NCBI GenBank assembly: GCA_028280885.1
Contig: JANQKY010000090.1
Span: forward strand, 1-41,076
Direction: 5' to 3'
Length of the DNA stretch: 41,076 nucleotides
Source of the DNA: Tepidamorphus sp.
GTDB lineage: Bacteria > Pseudomonadota > Alphaproteobacteria > Rhizobiales > Tepidamorphaceae
Below, piece by piece: positions 9,102 through 18,791 of the stretch. How positions within the stretch are numbered: position 1 is the first letter of the stretch; each line of letters begins with the position of its first letter. The notes beneath the pieces were generated by a model that saw nothing but the letters and a program-made list of their open reading frames with translations, made no database searches and was not told the origin of the DNA. Made by a program: the position numbers and the translations under genes.

Positions 9102-9116
9102 GAACACAACAGGAAC
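9102..9116 (+). promoter_or_regulatory. LexA (SOS) box of lexA
   Basis: GAAC-ACAACAG-GAAC is an exact match to the alphaproteobacterial SOS box (direct repeat GAAC/GTTC with a 7-bp spacer), 58 bp upstream of the lexA start. A near-match, GTTC-N7-GTAC, follows at 9127-9141. Autoregulation by LexA follows from what is known of the family. Confidence 0.88.
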
Positions 9117-9174
9117 ATGTATCTTTGTTCCTGATTTGTACGCCAATCGCCGTCACACGCCGTGGGAGCGGACC

Positions 9175-9891
9175 ATGTTGACACGCAAGCAATACGAACT
9201 GCTCATGTTCATTCACGAGCGGCTCAAGGAAAGCGGGGTTCCGCCCTCCTTCGACGAAATGAAGGAAGCGCTCGATCTTCGCTCGAAGTCGGGAATTCAC
9301 CGATTGATCACCGCGCTGGAGGAGCGCGGCTTCATCCGCCGCCTGCCGCATCGCGCCAGGGCGCTGGAAATCGTCCGGCTGCCGGATTCGGTCGCGCCGG
9401 GCCTGCCCGCCCGTGGCCGCGGCGGCTTTGCGCCGGCGGTCATCGAGGGCAGCCTCGGCAAGGCACCGCCGCCGCCCGAGGGAACGGCCGAGGATCGACC
9501 GGCTCCGGACACGGTCAGCGTGCCGATGATGGGCCGGATCGCCGCCGGTGTGCCGATTTCGGCAATCCAGAATCACAGCCATTCCATTCCGGTACCTGTC
9601 GACATGCTGGCCAAGGGCGAGCATTTCGCCCTGGAGGTGCGCGGCGATTCGATGATCGAGGCCGGCATCCTGGATGGCGATACGGTGCTGATCCGCAGAT
9701 CCGACACCGCCGATACGGGCGATATCGTCGTGGCGCTGGTCGACGACGAGGAAGCGACCCTGAAGCGCCTGCGCAAGAAAGGCGCCTCGATCGCGCTGGA
9801 AGCGGCCAATTCGGCCTATGAGACGCGGATCTTCGGACCGGACCGGGTCGATATCCAGGGCCGGCTGGTCGGGCTGATCCGGCGCTACTGA
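9175..9891 (+). CDS. lexA: LexA repressor
   Basis: Repressor of the SOS regulon, self-cleaving when activated by RecA filaments. The 238-residue protein has the N-terminal winged helix (MLTRKQYELLMFIHERL, PPSFDEMKEALDLRSKSGIHRLI), the Ala124-Gly125 cleavage site in GRIAAGVP, the nucleophile Ser159 in RGDSMIEAGI and the general base Lys197 in EATLKRL. A Pro/Gly-rich linker of about 40 residues separates the domains, as is common in alphaproteobacteria. The start at 9175 has GGGAG six bases upstream and begins the conserved sequence. A perfect SOS box lies upstream. Within the window the other clear SOS target is the micro-gene at 35678-35767. Confidence 0.96.
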   Translation: MLTRKQYELLMFIHERLKESGVPPSFDEMKEALDLRSKSGIHRLITALEERGFIRRLPHRARALEIVRLPDSVAPGLPARGRGGFAPAVIEGSLGKAPPPPEGTAEDRPAPDTVSVPMMGRIAAGVPISAIQNHSHSIPVPVDMLAKGEHFALEVRGDSMIEAGILDGDTVLIRRSDTADTGDIVVALVDDEEATLKRLRKKGASIALEAANSAYETRIFGPDRVDIQGRLVGLIRRY

Positions 9892-9923
9892 CGCGAGCTC
9901 GGGCCCGCTCCGGGTTCGGGCGG

Positions 9924-12200
9924 TCACTCGTCGTTGGGATGGAGCCTCGGGCGGGTCCAGGGACGGATGCCCGAGCGGTGTGCCGCGGTTTCGACATCGA
10001 AACCGGTTGGCGTGCGCGTCAGCGCCATGGCGCCGGTGTGTTCCGCGTCATCGGGCGAGACGACGAAGGCGGCTGTCCGGCACCAGTCGGGGACCGGCAG
10101 GGCGCTGACGACGATATCGGCCCAGCCGCAATCCTCGCCGAACGCGGCCGGGTCAAGCACGTAGGACGCCCTGACCCTGCCGGCCTCGGCGACACAGGCG
10201 CTGGCGTCGCAGCGGGCCGGCGCGGCATTCGTCTCCTCATTCAATCCCGACGATCCGACCTGGCGGCGCCAGAGATCGGCGGTGTAGCTGGATTTGGCCC
10301 GCGGCAGGAAAATGAGGCCGCCGGTGTGGCTCCGCAGGGCCAGCATGCTCGCGTCGCGAGCGATCAGCACGTCGGGCGGCGACGCCATATGCGCAAGCGT
10401 CAGTCCGCCCGCGATACCGATGACGCCCAGCGACCGCCAGGCGGTGCGCCATAGGGCAAGCCATAATCCGCCGAAGGCGATCAGCAGCAGCGCGGCCATG
10501 GGCATCTGCGGCACGAATCGCACCGCCCCCTCCCAACTCGCCACCGTATGGGCGACGACGAGCACGCTATCGATGCCGAGGCCCATCGCGGCAAGCGCAG
10601 GAGCTTCCAGGCCGAACGGCATGGTGAGCGCGGCGACCAGGCCGGCCGGCATCACGAGGAGGCTCACCAGCGGCATTGCCGCGGCATTGCCCACCAAGCC
10701 GTAGACGGCGACGCGATTGAAGTGGAAGGCGGCGAACGGACCGGTCGCCAGGCCCGCGATCAGCGCGGTGAAGACGAGCCCCGCGATGGCACCGACGGCG
10801 AATCGCAGGACGCCGGAGCGGAACAGCGGCCCCCTGCCGCGCCGCGCCGACCGGACCGCCTCGTAGGCTGCGACCAGTCCTATGGTGGCGGCGAAAGACA
10901 TCTGGAAGCCGGCGCCGACAAGCGCCTCCGGGGTCATGGCGAGGACCACCAGCGCGGCGATCGCGACGTTTCTGAGCGTGATCGCCGGCCGGTCGAGCAG
11001 CACCGCCACCAGCATGATCGCGGCCATGATGAAGGCCCGCTGCGTGGCGACGGAGCCGCCGGACAGGAGCAGATAGCCGCAGCCGCCGACAAGTGCTGCG
11101 ACAGCCGCCCATTTCTTGATCGGCCGGGTGAGCGCCAGTGTCGGCGAAAGCGCCAGAAGCGCGCGCGTCGCCCAGAACAGCGTGCCGACGACCAGCATCA
11201 TGTGAAGGCCGGAGATCGCCAGGATATGGGCAAGGCCCGAGGCGCGCAGCGCCTCCTGGTCGGCCTCCTGGATCGCCCCGCGCTGTCCGGTGATCAGGGC
11301 GACCGCGATGGCGCCGGTCGGTCCGGGCAGCGTCTGCCTGATGCGCTCGGCGACGCGCCCGCGAAAGGCATCGATTTCGAGATTGATCCGGGTGAGCGGG
11401 CCGGCGGGCGGACCGCGCGCGGCCTGTGGCGCGGAAATCAGGAAGCCGACGCCGCCGATGCCATCGAACCAGGCCTGGCGGGCATAGTCGAACCCGCCCG
11501 GGATCGCCGCGTCCGGCGGCGGCATGAGCACGGCGCGGAAGGAAACCGTGGCGCCCAGCGCCGGCACCGCCCAGCTGCCGCGCGACCAAAGCGACAGCGT
11601 CCGCGGCAGATCCTGTTGATCGAGTTCACCGTCATAGCTCCTGATCGAGACGGGTTGAACGCGCAGCCGGACGTCCCCGTCCTCGCGCGGGTCGATGCCG
11701 ACGACGCGGCCGCGCACCTGCGCGCCGACGAGCCGCTCGTGAATGACGGGCGCGGCCACCCACTCGCTGCGCAGCGTCGCCGTCATCGCGCCAAGCGCGA
11801 TCAAGAGGCCGGTCAGGACGAGACGGCCGCCCACCGACCACAGGCCGAACTGGCGAACGGCAAGGGCCAGCAGGACGACCAGCACCGCGATCGCGACCAG
11901 CGAGGGCTCGCGCGGCAGCGCGAAATAGAGCGCGATGCCGCTTCCAAAGGCGACCGGCACCCACAGGAAAAGCTGGTCGCCTTCCCGTTCCAGGAGCGTA
12001 TCGTCACCGGGCAGCCTCCGACCGGCAAAGGCGGTCCGCAGGCGGAGCCACGCCAACGGTCCGGGGCGGGCGCGGGCCGGCCGGTCGCGACGCGGAGGCG
12101 GGATTTCGCGGGCGGGCGGATCCGGCCTGTGCGGGTCGATCCGGCGGCGGTCCGGCCGCCGCCCCGCCTGCCCCCCTGCCGATCCGTCGTCTCCGATCAT
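9924..12200 (-). CDS. comEC: ComEC/Rec2-family DNA-uptake channel protein
   Basis: Polytopic inner-membrane protein of 758 residues, related to the channel that carries single-stranded DNA across the inner membrane in natural transformation. A basic Arg/Pro-rich N-terminus of about 60 residues is followed by membrane segments, a soluble OB-like part with the RGRVVGIDPREDGDVRLRV strand pattern, then the competence domain with ALRASGLAHILAISGLHMMLV, GGSVATQRAFIM and GAGFQMSFAATIGLV. The C-terminal part (about 640-758) resembles a shortened metallo-beta-lactamase-like tail lacking a visible HxHxDH motif. The start at 12200 is the first good ATG; the frame stays open antisense to gltX but that extension is not coding. 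It converges on lexA with 32 bp between stops. Whether this host is competent is unknown. Confidence 0.88.
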   Translation of the reverse strand: MIGDDGSAGGQAGRRPDRRRIDPHRPDPPAREIPPPRRDRPARARPGPLAWLRLRTAFAGRRLPGDDTLLEREGDQLFLWVPVAFGSGIALYFALPREPSLVAIAVLVVLLALAVRQFGLWSVGGRLVLTGLLIALGAMTATLRSEWVAAPVIHERLVGAQVRGRVVGIDPREDGDVRLRVQPVSIRSYDGELDQQDLPRTLSLWSRGSWAVPALGATVSFRAVLMPPPDAAIPGGFDYARQAWFDGIGGVGFLISAPQAARGPPAGPLTRINLEIDAFRGRVAERIRQTLPGPTGAIAVALITGQRGAIQEADQEALRASGLAHILAISGLHMMLVVGTLFWATRALLALSPTLALTRPIKKWAAVAALVGGCGYLLLSGGSVATQRAFIMAAIMLVAVLLDRPAITLRNVAIAALVVLAMTPEALVGAGFQMSFAATIGLVAAYEAVRSARRGRGPLFRSGVLRFAVGAIAGLVFTALIAGLATGPFAAFHFNRVAVYGLVGNAAAMPLVSLLVMPAGLVAALTMPFGLEAPALAAMGLGIDSVLVVAHTVASWEGAVRFVPQMPMAALLLIAFGGLWLALWRTAWRSLGVIGIAGGLTLAHMASPPDVLIARDASMLALRSHTGGLIFLPRAKSSYTADLWRRQVGSSGLNEETNAAPARCDASACVAEAGRVRASYVLDPAAFGEDCGWADIVVSALPVPDWCRTAAFVVSPDDAEHTGAMALTRTPTGFDVETAAHRSGIRPWTRPRLHPNDE

Positions 12201-12323
12201 TGCAAGCCCTGCCCCCGATCGCGCAATGGCCGCTTCAACACCCCGCAGGGGCCGTGCTACAGAGGCGCCGAAACGCGCTGATGCATCGGCATCCTCCTTA
12301 AACCAGGCAAGCCTACAACCATC

Positions 12324-13766
12324 ATGTCCGAAAGCCCAATCTCCGATCGCTCGGAAATCGTCACCCGCTTCGCCCCCTCCCCGACCGGTTTCCTGCATAT
12401 CGGCGGGGCGCGGACGGCGCTGTTCAACTGGCTCTATGCGCGCGGCCGCGGCGGCAAGATGCTGCTGCGCATCGAGGATACCGACCGGGAACGCTCGACC
12501 GACGAGGCGATCGCGGCGATTGTCGACGGCATGCGCTGGCTCGGGCTCGACTGGGACGGCGAGGCGATCTCGCAATTCGCCCGCGCCGACCGCCATCGCG
12601 AAGTCGTCGAGGAGTTGCTCGCCGCCGGCAAGGCCTATCGCTGCTATGCAAGCCGCGAGGAGCTTGCCGAAATGCGCGAAAAGGCCCGCGCCGAGGGCCG
12701 GGCGCCGCGCTATGACGGCCGCTGGCGCGATCGCGATCCCGCAGAGGCGCCCGAAGGCGTCGCGCCGGCCATCCGCCTGAAGGCGCCGAGCGAGGGCGAG
12801 ACGGTCGTCGACGACAAGGTGCAGGGCCGGGTCACCTGGCAGAACAAGGATCTCGACGACCTGATCCTGCTGCGCTCCGACGGTACGCCGACCTACATGC
12901 TCGCCGTCGTCGTCGACGATCACGACATGGGCGTCACCCACATCATCCGCGGCGACGATCACCTGACGAACGCGGCGCGGCAGACGCAGATCTACCAGGC
13001 GATGGGCTGGCCGGTGCCGGTCATGGCGCATATCCCGCTGATCCACGGGGCCGACGGCGCCAAGCTGTCGAAGCGCCACGGGGCGCTCGGCGTCGAGGCC
13101 TATCGCGAGATGGGCTACCTGCCCGACGCGTTGCGCAATTATCTCGCCCGGCTCGGCTGGAGCCACGGTGACGACGAAGTGATGAGCACCGAACAGATGC
13201 TCGACTGGTTCGATTTCGACGGGATCGGCAAGGCCGCCGCGCGGTTCGACTTCGCCAAGCTGGAAAACCTGAACGGGCTCTATACGCGCCAGACGCCGGA
13301 TGATCAGCTGACGGCGGCGTTTCTGAAGAGCCTGCCGCATCTGCCGGGCGGCAGCGCCTTCCTCGGCGCGCTCGACGAAACAGGCAATGCCCGCATCACC
13401 GCGGCAATGGATGGCTTAAAGGAGCGTGCGAAGACACTCGTCGAACTCCTTGAAAGTGCGAAGTTCCTGATTGAAAAACGCCCTCTGGACCTGGACGCCA
13501 AGGCCGCCAAGATCCTGGACGACAAGGGCAGGCAGACGCTGGCCGACCTGCTGCCGGCGCTGACCGCCTGCACCGACTGGCAGGTACCTGCGCTGGAATC
13601 AGTCGTGCGGGATTTCGCTGAAAGGACCGACCGCAAGCTCGGGGCCGTCGCGCAGCCGCTGCGCGCGGCGCTGACGGGCCGGGGCACATCGCCTGGAATC
13701 TTCGACGTTCTCGCCGTTCTGGGCCGCGAGGAAAGCCTTGGCCGCATAGCTGACCAGACCGGCTGA
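12324..13766 (+). CDS. gltX: Glutamyl-tRNA synthetase
   Basis: Class Ib aminoacyl-tRNA synthetase charging tRNA-Glu (in many alphaproteobacteria also tRNA-Gln before amidation). The 480-residue protein shows RFAPSPTGFLHIGGARTALFNWL with the HIGH-type motif at residues 25-28, LLRIEDTDRERS, and the KMSKS-type motif KLSKR at residues 247-251, followed by the helical anticodon-binding domain (about 320-480). Length is normal. The ribosome site before the ATG is poor. The gene is divergent from comEC (123 bp) and followed by gltA after 206 bp. Confidence 0.97.
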   Translation: MSESPISDRSEIVTRFAPSPTGFLHIGGARTALFNWLYARGRGGKMLLRIEDTDRERSTDEAIAAIVDGMRWLGLDWDGEAISQFARADRHREVVEELLAAGKAYRCYASREELAEMREKARAEGRAPRYDGRWRDRDPAEAPEGVAPAIRLKAPSEGETVVDDKVQGRVTWQNKDLDDLILLRSDGTPTYMLAVVVDDHDMGVTHIIRGDDHLTNAARQTQIYQAMGWPVPVMAHIPLIHGADGAKLSKRHGALGVEAYREMGYLPDALRNYLARLGWSHGDDEVMSTEQMLDWFDFDGIGKAAARFDFAKLENLNGLYTRQTPDDQLTAAFLKSLPHLPGGSAFLGALDETGNARITAAMDGLKERAKTLVELLESAKFLIEKRPLDLDAKAAKILDDKGRQTLADLLPALTACTDWQVPALESVVRDFAERTDRKLGAVAQPLRAALTGRGTSPGIFDVLAVLGREESLGRIADQTG

Positions 13767-13972
13767 GAGGTGGTCGGCGCCGCCTATCAAACTAAGTTCA
13801 ATCGTGTGGCGCTTGCTGCGACGCTTGCTGTTCGGGGTCAAATCGGATACCCAACAGCAACCAAAAACCCTTCCGAATGGCAGACCCGCTCGACCGCCTG
13901 TAGACGTTTCGCGTTGCCGGGGCGAGATATCGGATGCTGCAATTGTGAACTCAGGACAGGAGAAACCTGCCC

Positions 13973-15295
13973 ATGAACGATACCACGTCCATCAACGCAT
14001 CTGAAAACCTTGACGTTGCGACATTGCAACTTGGCGGAAACAATCACGAATTTCCGGTTTACCCGGGCACAGTCGGCCCGGACGTTGTTGATATTTCAAA
14101 GCTTTACGGACAAACGGGCGCCTTTACCTACGATCCGGGTTTCACGTCCACGGCAAGCTGTGAATCCAAGATCACCTATATCGATGGCGACGAGGGCATC
14201 CTGCTCTATCGCGGCTATCCGATCGATCAGCTCGCCGAGCATGGCGACTTTCTGGAAACCTGCTATCTGCTGCTCTATGGCGAATTGCCGACGCAGAACC
14301 AGAAGGCCGATTTCGACTTCCGGGTCACCAACCACACGATGATCCACGAGCAGATGGCGCGGTTCTACTCCGGCTTCCGCCGCGACGCCCATCCGATGGC
14401 GGTCATGGTCGGGGTCGTCGGCGCGCTGTCGGCCTTCTATCACGACTCAACCGACATCTCCGATCCCTATCAGCGGATGGTCGCCAGCGTCCGCATGATC
14501 GCGAAAATGCCGACGATCGCGGCGATGGCCTATAAATATCATATCGGCCAGCCCTTCGTTTATCCACGCAACGAGCTCGACTATGCGTCGAACTTCCTGC
14601 ACATGTGCTTCGCGGTGCCGTGCGAGGACTACAAGGTCAATCCGGTGCTGGCGCGCGCCATGGACCGGATCTTCATCCTGCATGCCGATCACGAGCAGAA
14701 CGCCTCGACCTCGACGGTCCGGCTGGCCGGATCGTCGGGCGCCAATCCGTTCGCCTGCATCGCCGCCGGCATCGCCTGCCTGTGGGGCCCCGCGCATGGC
14801 GGCGCCAACGAGGCGGCCCTCAACATGCTGGCCGAGATCGGCAGCGTCGACCGGATCCCCGAATATGTCGACCGGGCCAAGGATCACAACGATCCCTTCC
14901 GCCTGATGGGCTTCGGCCACCGGGTCTACAAGAACTACGACCCGCGCGCCAAGATCATGCAGAAGACCTGTCACGAGGTGCTGGCCGAGGTCGGCATCAA
15001 GGACGATCCGCTGCTCGATGTCGCGCTGGAACTGGAGCGGATCGCGCTTCAGGACGAGTATTTCATCGACAAGAAGCTCTATCCGAACATCGATTTCTAT
15101 TCCGGCATCACGCTGAAGGCGCTCGGTTTCCCGACCTCCATGTTCACCGTGCTGTTCGCGCTCGCCCGCACCGTCGGCTGGATTGCGCAGTGGAAGGAGA
15201 TGATCGAGGATCCCAAGCAGAAGATCGGCCGCCCGCGCCAGCTCTATACCGGCTCGACGCGGCGCGACTATGTGCCGGTTTCGATGCGCAAATAG
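13973..15295 (+). CDS. gltA: Citrate synthase
   Basis: Condenses oxaloacetate and acetyl-CoA to citrate, opening the TCA cycle. The 440-residue protein is of the Gram-negative (type II, hexameric) class, with an N-terminal beta domain (about 20-60), His275 in WGPAHGGANEA, His316 in GFGHRVYKNYDPRA and Asp374 in NIDFYSG as the catalytic triad. AGGAG stands 10 bases before the ATG, inside a short CAGG/CCTG hairpin that could lower initiation. The leader also contains a short repeat CGCTTGCTG (13810-13818, 13822-13830). The gene ends in a strong intrinsic terminator and faces the MFS gene. Confidence 0.98.
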   Translation: MNDTTSINASENLDVATLQLGGNNHEFPVYPGTVGPDVVDISKLYGQTGAFTYDPGFTSTASCESKITYIDGDEGILLYRGYPIDQLAEHGDFLETCYLLLYGELPTQNQKADFDFRVTNHTMIHEQMARFYSGFRRDAHPMAVMVGVVGALSAFYHDSTDISDPYQRMVASVRMIAKMPTIAAMAYKYHIGQPFVYPRNELDYASNFLHMCFAVPCEDYKVNPVLARAMDRIFILHADHEQNASTSTVRLAGSSGANPFACIAAGIACLWGPAHGGANEAALNMLAEIGSVDRIPEYVDRAKDHNDPFRLMGFGHRVYKNYDPRAKIMQKTCHEVLAEVGIKDDPLLDVALELERIALQDEYFIDKKLYPNIDFYSGITLKALGFPTSMFTVLFALARTVGWIAQWKEMIEDPKQKIGRPRQLYTGSTRRDYVPVSMRK

Positions 15296-15323
15296 GCGTT
15301 TTCGATCAGGTTTCCGCAAAGCG

Positions 15324-15359
15324 CGGCCCCGTTTCCCATAAGGGATTCGGGGCCGTTTT
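15324..15359 (+). terminator. Intrinsic terminator of gltA
   Basis: Perfect 8-bp stem CGGCCCCG/CGGGGCCG with an inner CCC/GGG pair in the loop, followed by TTTT, 28 bp after the gltA stop. It may also serve the convergent MFS gene in the other direction, though the T-run favours the plus strand. Confidence 0.88.
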
Positions 15360-15366
15360 CATTTGC

Positions 15367-16608
15367 TCACGGCGCCTGCGCCGCGATTCTCTTCGGCCAG
15401 GGCTTGAATGTCGCCAGCAGCAGAAGCGCCAATGCGAAACACTGGATCAGCGGGGCGAGCCCCTCGTTGAAGTCGATATTCGACAATCCGTCCGACCCGA
15501 CCGCCTCCAGCAGCAGCCCGGAGCCTGACTGCAGCGCGGTGCCGAACAGATAGCCCATCGTGGTGACGACGCCGATGGCGGTGCCGATATTGGCGGGCGG
15601 AACCACGACCCGCACATGCGACAGCGCCAGCATCGATGCGCTCGCCCCGAAACCGATGAAGAAGGCCAGCGCGTAGACCATCCATTGCGGCATGTTGAAG
15701 GGGGTCAGCATCGCCGTCATCGCGATCAGGCCAACGAAGACAAACAGGGCCGCCGAGCGGCGCGGACGGTCCCATCGGTCGACCATAATGCCGAGGAGGA
15801 CCGCGCCGATGCCGAAACCGATCGGCACCATGCCGCCGATCAGCACCGATTCGACCTCGCTGTCGCCCCAGGTTCTCAGGCTCGGGACGGCCCAGAGATA
15901 GGCGTAGGAGAGCATCGCGCCGAAGGTCAGGCCAAAGAAGATGCCGGCGAGCAATACGTCCCGGTTCTCCAGCACGCCGCGCAGGCTCTGCCAGATCGGC
16001 TCCGGCTGCTCCACGGTTTCGACGTCCTCGGGGATCAGGCCATCGCAGATCCAAGCGATAACGCTCAGGACGATGCCAACGATCCCGAAGGCAATCATCA
16101 TGTGACGCCAGATGGCGTCGAAATCCAGTCCCGCGACGATCGCCACAAGGACGGTCACCAGGATACGATAGGTCAGCTGCCAGCCTCCGGTCGTCAGCGT
16201 GAACCGGCGCTCGGAAGAGATCAGCGTCAGGATCTTGAGCGAGCCCAGAAAGGTAAGCGCCGCGCCGACGCCCATCATCAGGCGGCCGATGGTTGCGACC
16301 GTAAGCGTCTGGGAAATGCCGATCAGAATGGCGCCAAGCGAACAGATCAGCGCGGCGAGCGCCAGGATGCGGCCCGGCCGATACCGGTCGTATGCGATAC
16401 CGGCCGGGATCTGGACGAGCGCGGAGGCGAAGATATAGACGGCAGAGACATAGCCGATCGTTTCGGCGTCGAATGTCGACGATTCCGTGAGCGGCTTGGC
16501 GATCAGGCTGAAGGACTGGGCGAAGAAGGTCGGATAGCTGACGAGGGCGACGAGCGCGGCGAACAAGACGGCGAAGCCGAATGCGCTTCCTTTCAAAACC
16601 CCAGTCAA
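15367..16608 (-). CDS. MFS transporter
   Basis: Twelve-segment major facilitator superfamily permease of 413 residues. Hydrophobic helices alternate with short loops; the cytoplasmic loop 2-3 reads GIAYDRYRPGR (MFS A-type motif DRxGRR-like) and the second half has GIMVDRWDRPRRSA in the equivalent place. The central loop is acidic (EDVETVEQPEP). Substrate cannot be predicted. The start is TTG at 16608 with CCGGAGGA about 8 bases upstream; an ATG at 16616 is out of frame and hits TGA in three codons. The start region is a 12-bp tandem duplication (TCAAAACCCCAG/TCAAAACCCCAT on the plus strand, 16593-16616). It lies between lpxB and gltA, which I recall as neighbours in other Rhizobiales, so it may be a local addition. 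Confidence 0.85.
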   Translation of the reverse strand: MTGVLKGSAFGFAVLFAALVALVSYPTFFAQSFSLIAKPLTESSTFDAETIGYVSAVYIFASALVQIPAGIAYDRYRPGRILALAALICSLGAILIGISQTLTVATIGRLMMGVGAALTFLGSLKILTLISSERRFTLTTGGWQLTYRILVTVLVAIVAGLDFDAIWRHMMIAFGIVGIVLSVIAWICDGLIPEDVETVEQPEPIWQSLRGVLENRDVLLAGIFFGLTFGAMLSYAYLWAVPSLRTWGDSEVESVLIGGMVPIGFGIGAVLLGIMVDRWDRPRRSAALFVFVGLIAMTAMLTPFNMPQWMVYALAFFIGFGASASMLALSHVRVVVPPANIGTAIGVVTTMGYLFGTALQSGSGLLLEAVGSDGLSNIDFNEGLAPLIQCFALALLLLATFKPWPKRIAAQAP

Positions 16609-16698
16609 AACCCCATCCTCCGGTTTTCCGGGATCCGCGAATCGGCAGGCGATCTCAATTGGTGCCGAGTGTAACGGATTTCGGCCAAGGCGAGACCA

Positions 16699-17868
16699 TC
16701 AGCCGGCCAACATTTCCAGAACCGCCCTGGCGGCGCGGTCGCTCGGCATCTCGCCGTCGATCAGGGTCGCCGTCCGCACCCGCTCGATCGCGGCAAGCTG
16801 CGCGGCACGTTCGGGGCTGTCGTCGAAAAGCGGGTCGAGCGCGGCACTGAGCGTCGGCGCGTCGCAGCCGGTATGGATGAACTCGGGAAAGGCGTTTTCA
16901 CCGATGACGAGGTTCGCCATGACGACGGAATGGATGCGCAACAGCCATTTCAGCGAGGCCGTCAGCGGATCGAGCCGGTAGCCGACGACCATCGGTACGC
17001 CGGCGAGCGCGAGTTCGAGCGTCACCGTGCCCGACGCCGCAAGCGCCACGCGCGCGGCCGCGAAGGCCTGCCATTTCGCCTCTTCGCCCACGATGATCCG
17101 GGGTTTGACCGGCCAGTCGGCGACGAGACCGGTAATATGATCGGCCAGGTGCGGCACCGCGGGCAGAACGGGGGCAAACGCCCTGCCCCGCTCCCCAAGC
17201 GCGACCAGCGTATCGCGAAAGACGGGCATCAGCCGCTCGACCTCGGTGACACGGCTGCCGGGCAGAATAAGAAGCGTCGGCGCGCCGGCCTCCGGCATCC
17301 TGGTCCGCTCAGGGATCAGCGACAGCCGCTCAATGACCGGATTGCCGACATAGATGCATTCAGGACCGCCGAGCCTCAGGTGCGCGTCCGGCTCGAAGGG
17401 GAACAGCGCAAGCGACCGGTCGACATAGGCGCGCATCTTTCGCGCCCGCCAGGGCCGCCAGGCCCAGACGGTCGGCGGAACGAAGTTGACGACCGGCAGG
17501 CCGGGCAGCCGCCGCCGCACGCGCTTTGCGACGGGATGGGTGAATTCCGGGCTGTCGATAATGATCAGGATATCGGGCCGGAACGCCACGACATGATCGA
17601 CGGCGTCATAGACCCGCCGGATCAGGCCGGGCAGCCGCGCCAGGATGGCCAGCGGCCCCATCACGGCGATCTCCGACAGCGGAAACAGGCTTGAAAGTCC
17701 CTGCTCCGCCATTTCCGGACCGCCGATGCCGGCAAGTTCGAGCCGCCGGCCGCACCGTTGTCTCAGCGCGCGGATCAGACCGGCGCCGTGATGGTCGCCG
17801 GAAGCCTCGCCGGCGATGATGGCGACCCGCAGGGGCTTCGCGGCCTCCCCGGCCGCCGGGATGCTCAT
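16699..17868 (-). CDS. lpxB: Lipid-A-disaccharide synthase
   Basis: GT19 glycosyltransferase joining UDP-2,3-diacylglucosamine and 2,3-diacylglucosamine-1-phosphate to form the lipid A disaccharide at the inner face of the cytoplasmic membrane. The 389-residue protein has the family opening VAIIAGEASGDHHGAGLIRAL, ELAGIGGPEM, DSPEFTHPVAKRVRR, VVNFVPPTVWAWRPWRARKM, YVGNPVIERL and LLILPGSRVTEVERLMPVF. The start overlaps the lpxI stop by four bases (ATGA, 17865-17868), showing translational coupling. It is the last lpx gene of the cluster. Confidence 0.97.
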   Translation of the reverse strand: MSIPAAGEAAKPLRVAIIAGEASGDHHGAGLIRALRQRCGRRLELAGIGGPEMAEQGLSSLFPLSEIAVMGPLAILARLPGLIRRVYDAVDHVVAFRPDILIIIDSPEFTHPVAKRVRRRLPGLPVVNFVPPTVWAWRPWRARKMRAYVDRSLALFPFEPDAHLRLGGPECIYVGNPVIERLSLIPERTRMPEAGAPTLLILPGSRVTEVERLMPVFRDTLVALGERGRAFAPVLPAVPHLADHITGLVADWPVKPRIIVGEEAKWQAFAAARVALAASGTVTLELALAGVPMVVGYRLDPLTASLKWLLRIHSVVMANLVIGENAFPEFIHTGCDAPTLSAALDPLFDDSPERAAQLAAIERVRTATLIDGEMPSDRAARAVLEMLAG

Positions 17869-18788
17869 CGATCGGTTGCGGAAGCCGGATCGGCGGCGTC
17901 GACGCCGATCAGGAAGAGATCGGCCGCGTCGGCTGCCCGGCGGACCGCATCAAGATCGGGAATGAGGACGTTGCCGGCCTCGACCGCGATGCCGGCAAGG
18001 CCCGCTTCGGTAGCCGCCGCGATGGTCTGTGTTCCGATGACCGGCATGTCGAGGCGCATTTCCTGACCGGGTTTCGCCGCCTTGACGAGGACGCCGGAGG
18101 GAGATGCCTCGGCGATGCGGCCGTTGCCGCGCAGGTCCGCGCAGCGCCGGATCATCGCGCTCGTGCCTTCGGCGGCCTCGACGGCGACGACCCGCTCGTT
18201 GAGGACCACGACGGCCTGGCCGATATCGAGCGGCCCCATGGTCGCGATCGCCCGGCGGCCGAAGTCGATGTCGGCGCGGGAGGCGCGCGAGGGCGTCTTG
18301 CGGCCGACAGGCCCCTGCGGCGCGACGAGGCCCGGGGCGACGTCGCGGGGCCCGACGATGCGAAAACCCTCGGCCTCGAAGATCTGCACCACGCCATTGA
18401 CCACCCGGTCGTCGCCGCCGATCTTCAGGCGCATGATGCTCGACAGCGCCTTGACGGTGCCCATCGTCCATTCGATGTCGGAAAAGCGCGGCCGGCGGAA
18501 ATTGCCGGTCATCAGGACGTCTTCGCAACCGGCCGCCTTGAGCGCCGATTTCAGCCGTCCGGCCGCACCGATCGGCAATCGCGTTCCGGGATAGGCGGAC
18601 AGATCGCAATCGGTCTCGCCGTCGATCGAGACGACGAAGACCGGACGGCCCCGCCGGGTGACTTCCTCGGCCAGCACAGCCGGCAGGTCGCCGGAGCCGG
18701 CGATCAGCGCCAGCGGCCCCGGCTTGCCGGGGCCAGCCGTCTCGGTCCGGTCGTCCGCAAGGTCGCCGCTGGCCGTATCGGCGGACAT
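17865..18788 (-). CDS. lpxI: UDP-2,3-diacylglucosamine pyrophosphatase LpxI
   Basis: Cleaves UDP-2,3-diacylglucosamine to 2,3-diacylglucosamine-1-phosphate and UMP. LpxI is the alphaproteobacterial replacement of LpxH and attacks the alpha phosphate. The 307-residue protein has LALIAGSGDLPAVLAEEVTRRG at the N-terminal domain and the C-terminal DUF1009 domain with GPLDIGQAVVVLNERVVAVEAAEGT and PVIGTQTIAAATEAGLAGIAVEAG. A 28-residue acidic/Gly-Pro N-terminal extension precedes the fold. It begins 3 bp after the lpxA stop and overlaps lpxB by ATGA. Confidence 0.95.
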   Translation of the reverse strand: MSADTASGDLADDRTETAGPGKPGPLALIAGSGDLPAVLAEEVTRRGRPVFVVSIDGETDCDLSAYPGTRLPIGAAGRLKSALKAAGCEDVLMTGNFRRPRFSDIEWTMGTVKALSSIMRLKIGGDDRVVNGVVQIFEAEGFRIVGPRDVAPGLVAPQGPVGRKTPSRASRADIDFGRRAIATMGPLDIGQAVVVLNERVVAVEAAEGTSAMIRRCADLRGNGRIAEASPSGVLVKAAKPGQEMRLDMPVIGTQTIAAATEAGLAGIAVEAGNVLIPDLDAVRRAADAADLFLIGVDAADPASATDR

Positions 18789-18791
18789 GCC

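Noticed and set aside
12201..13340. Extension of the comEC frame antisense through gltX
   Set aside because: No conserved sequence, gltX is unambiguous on the other strand, and the normal ComEC start lies at 12200.
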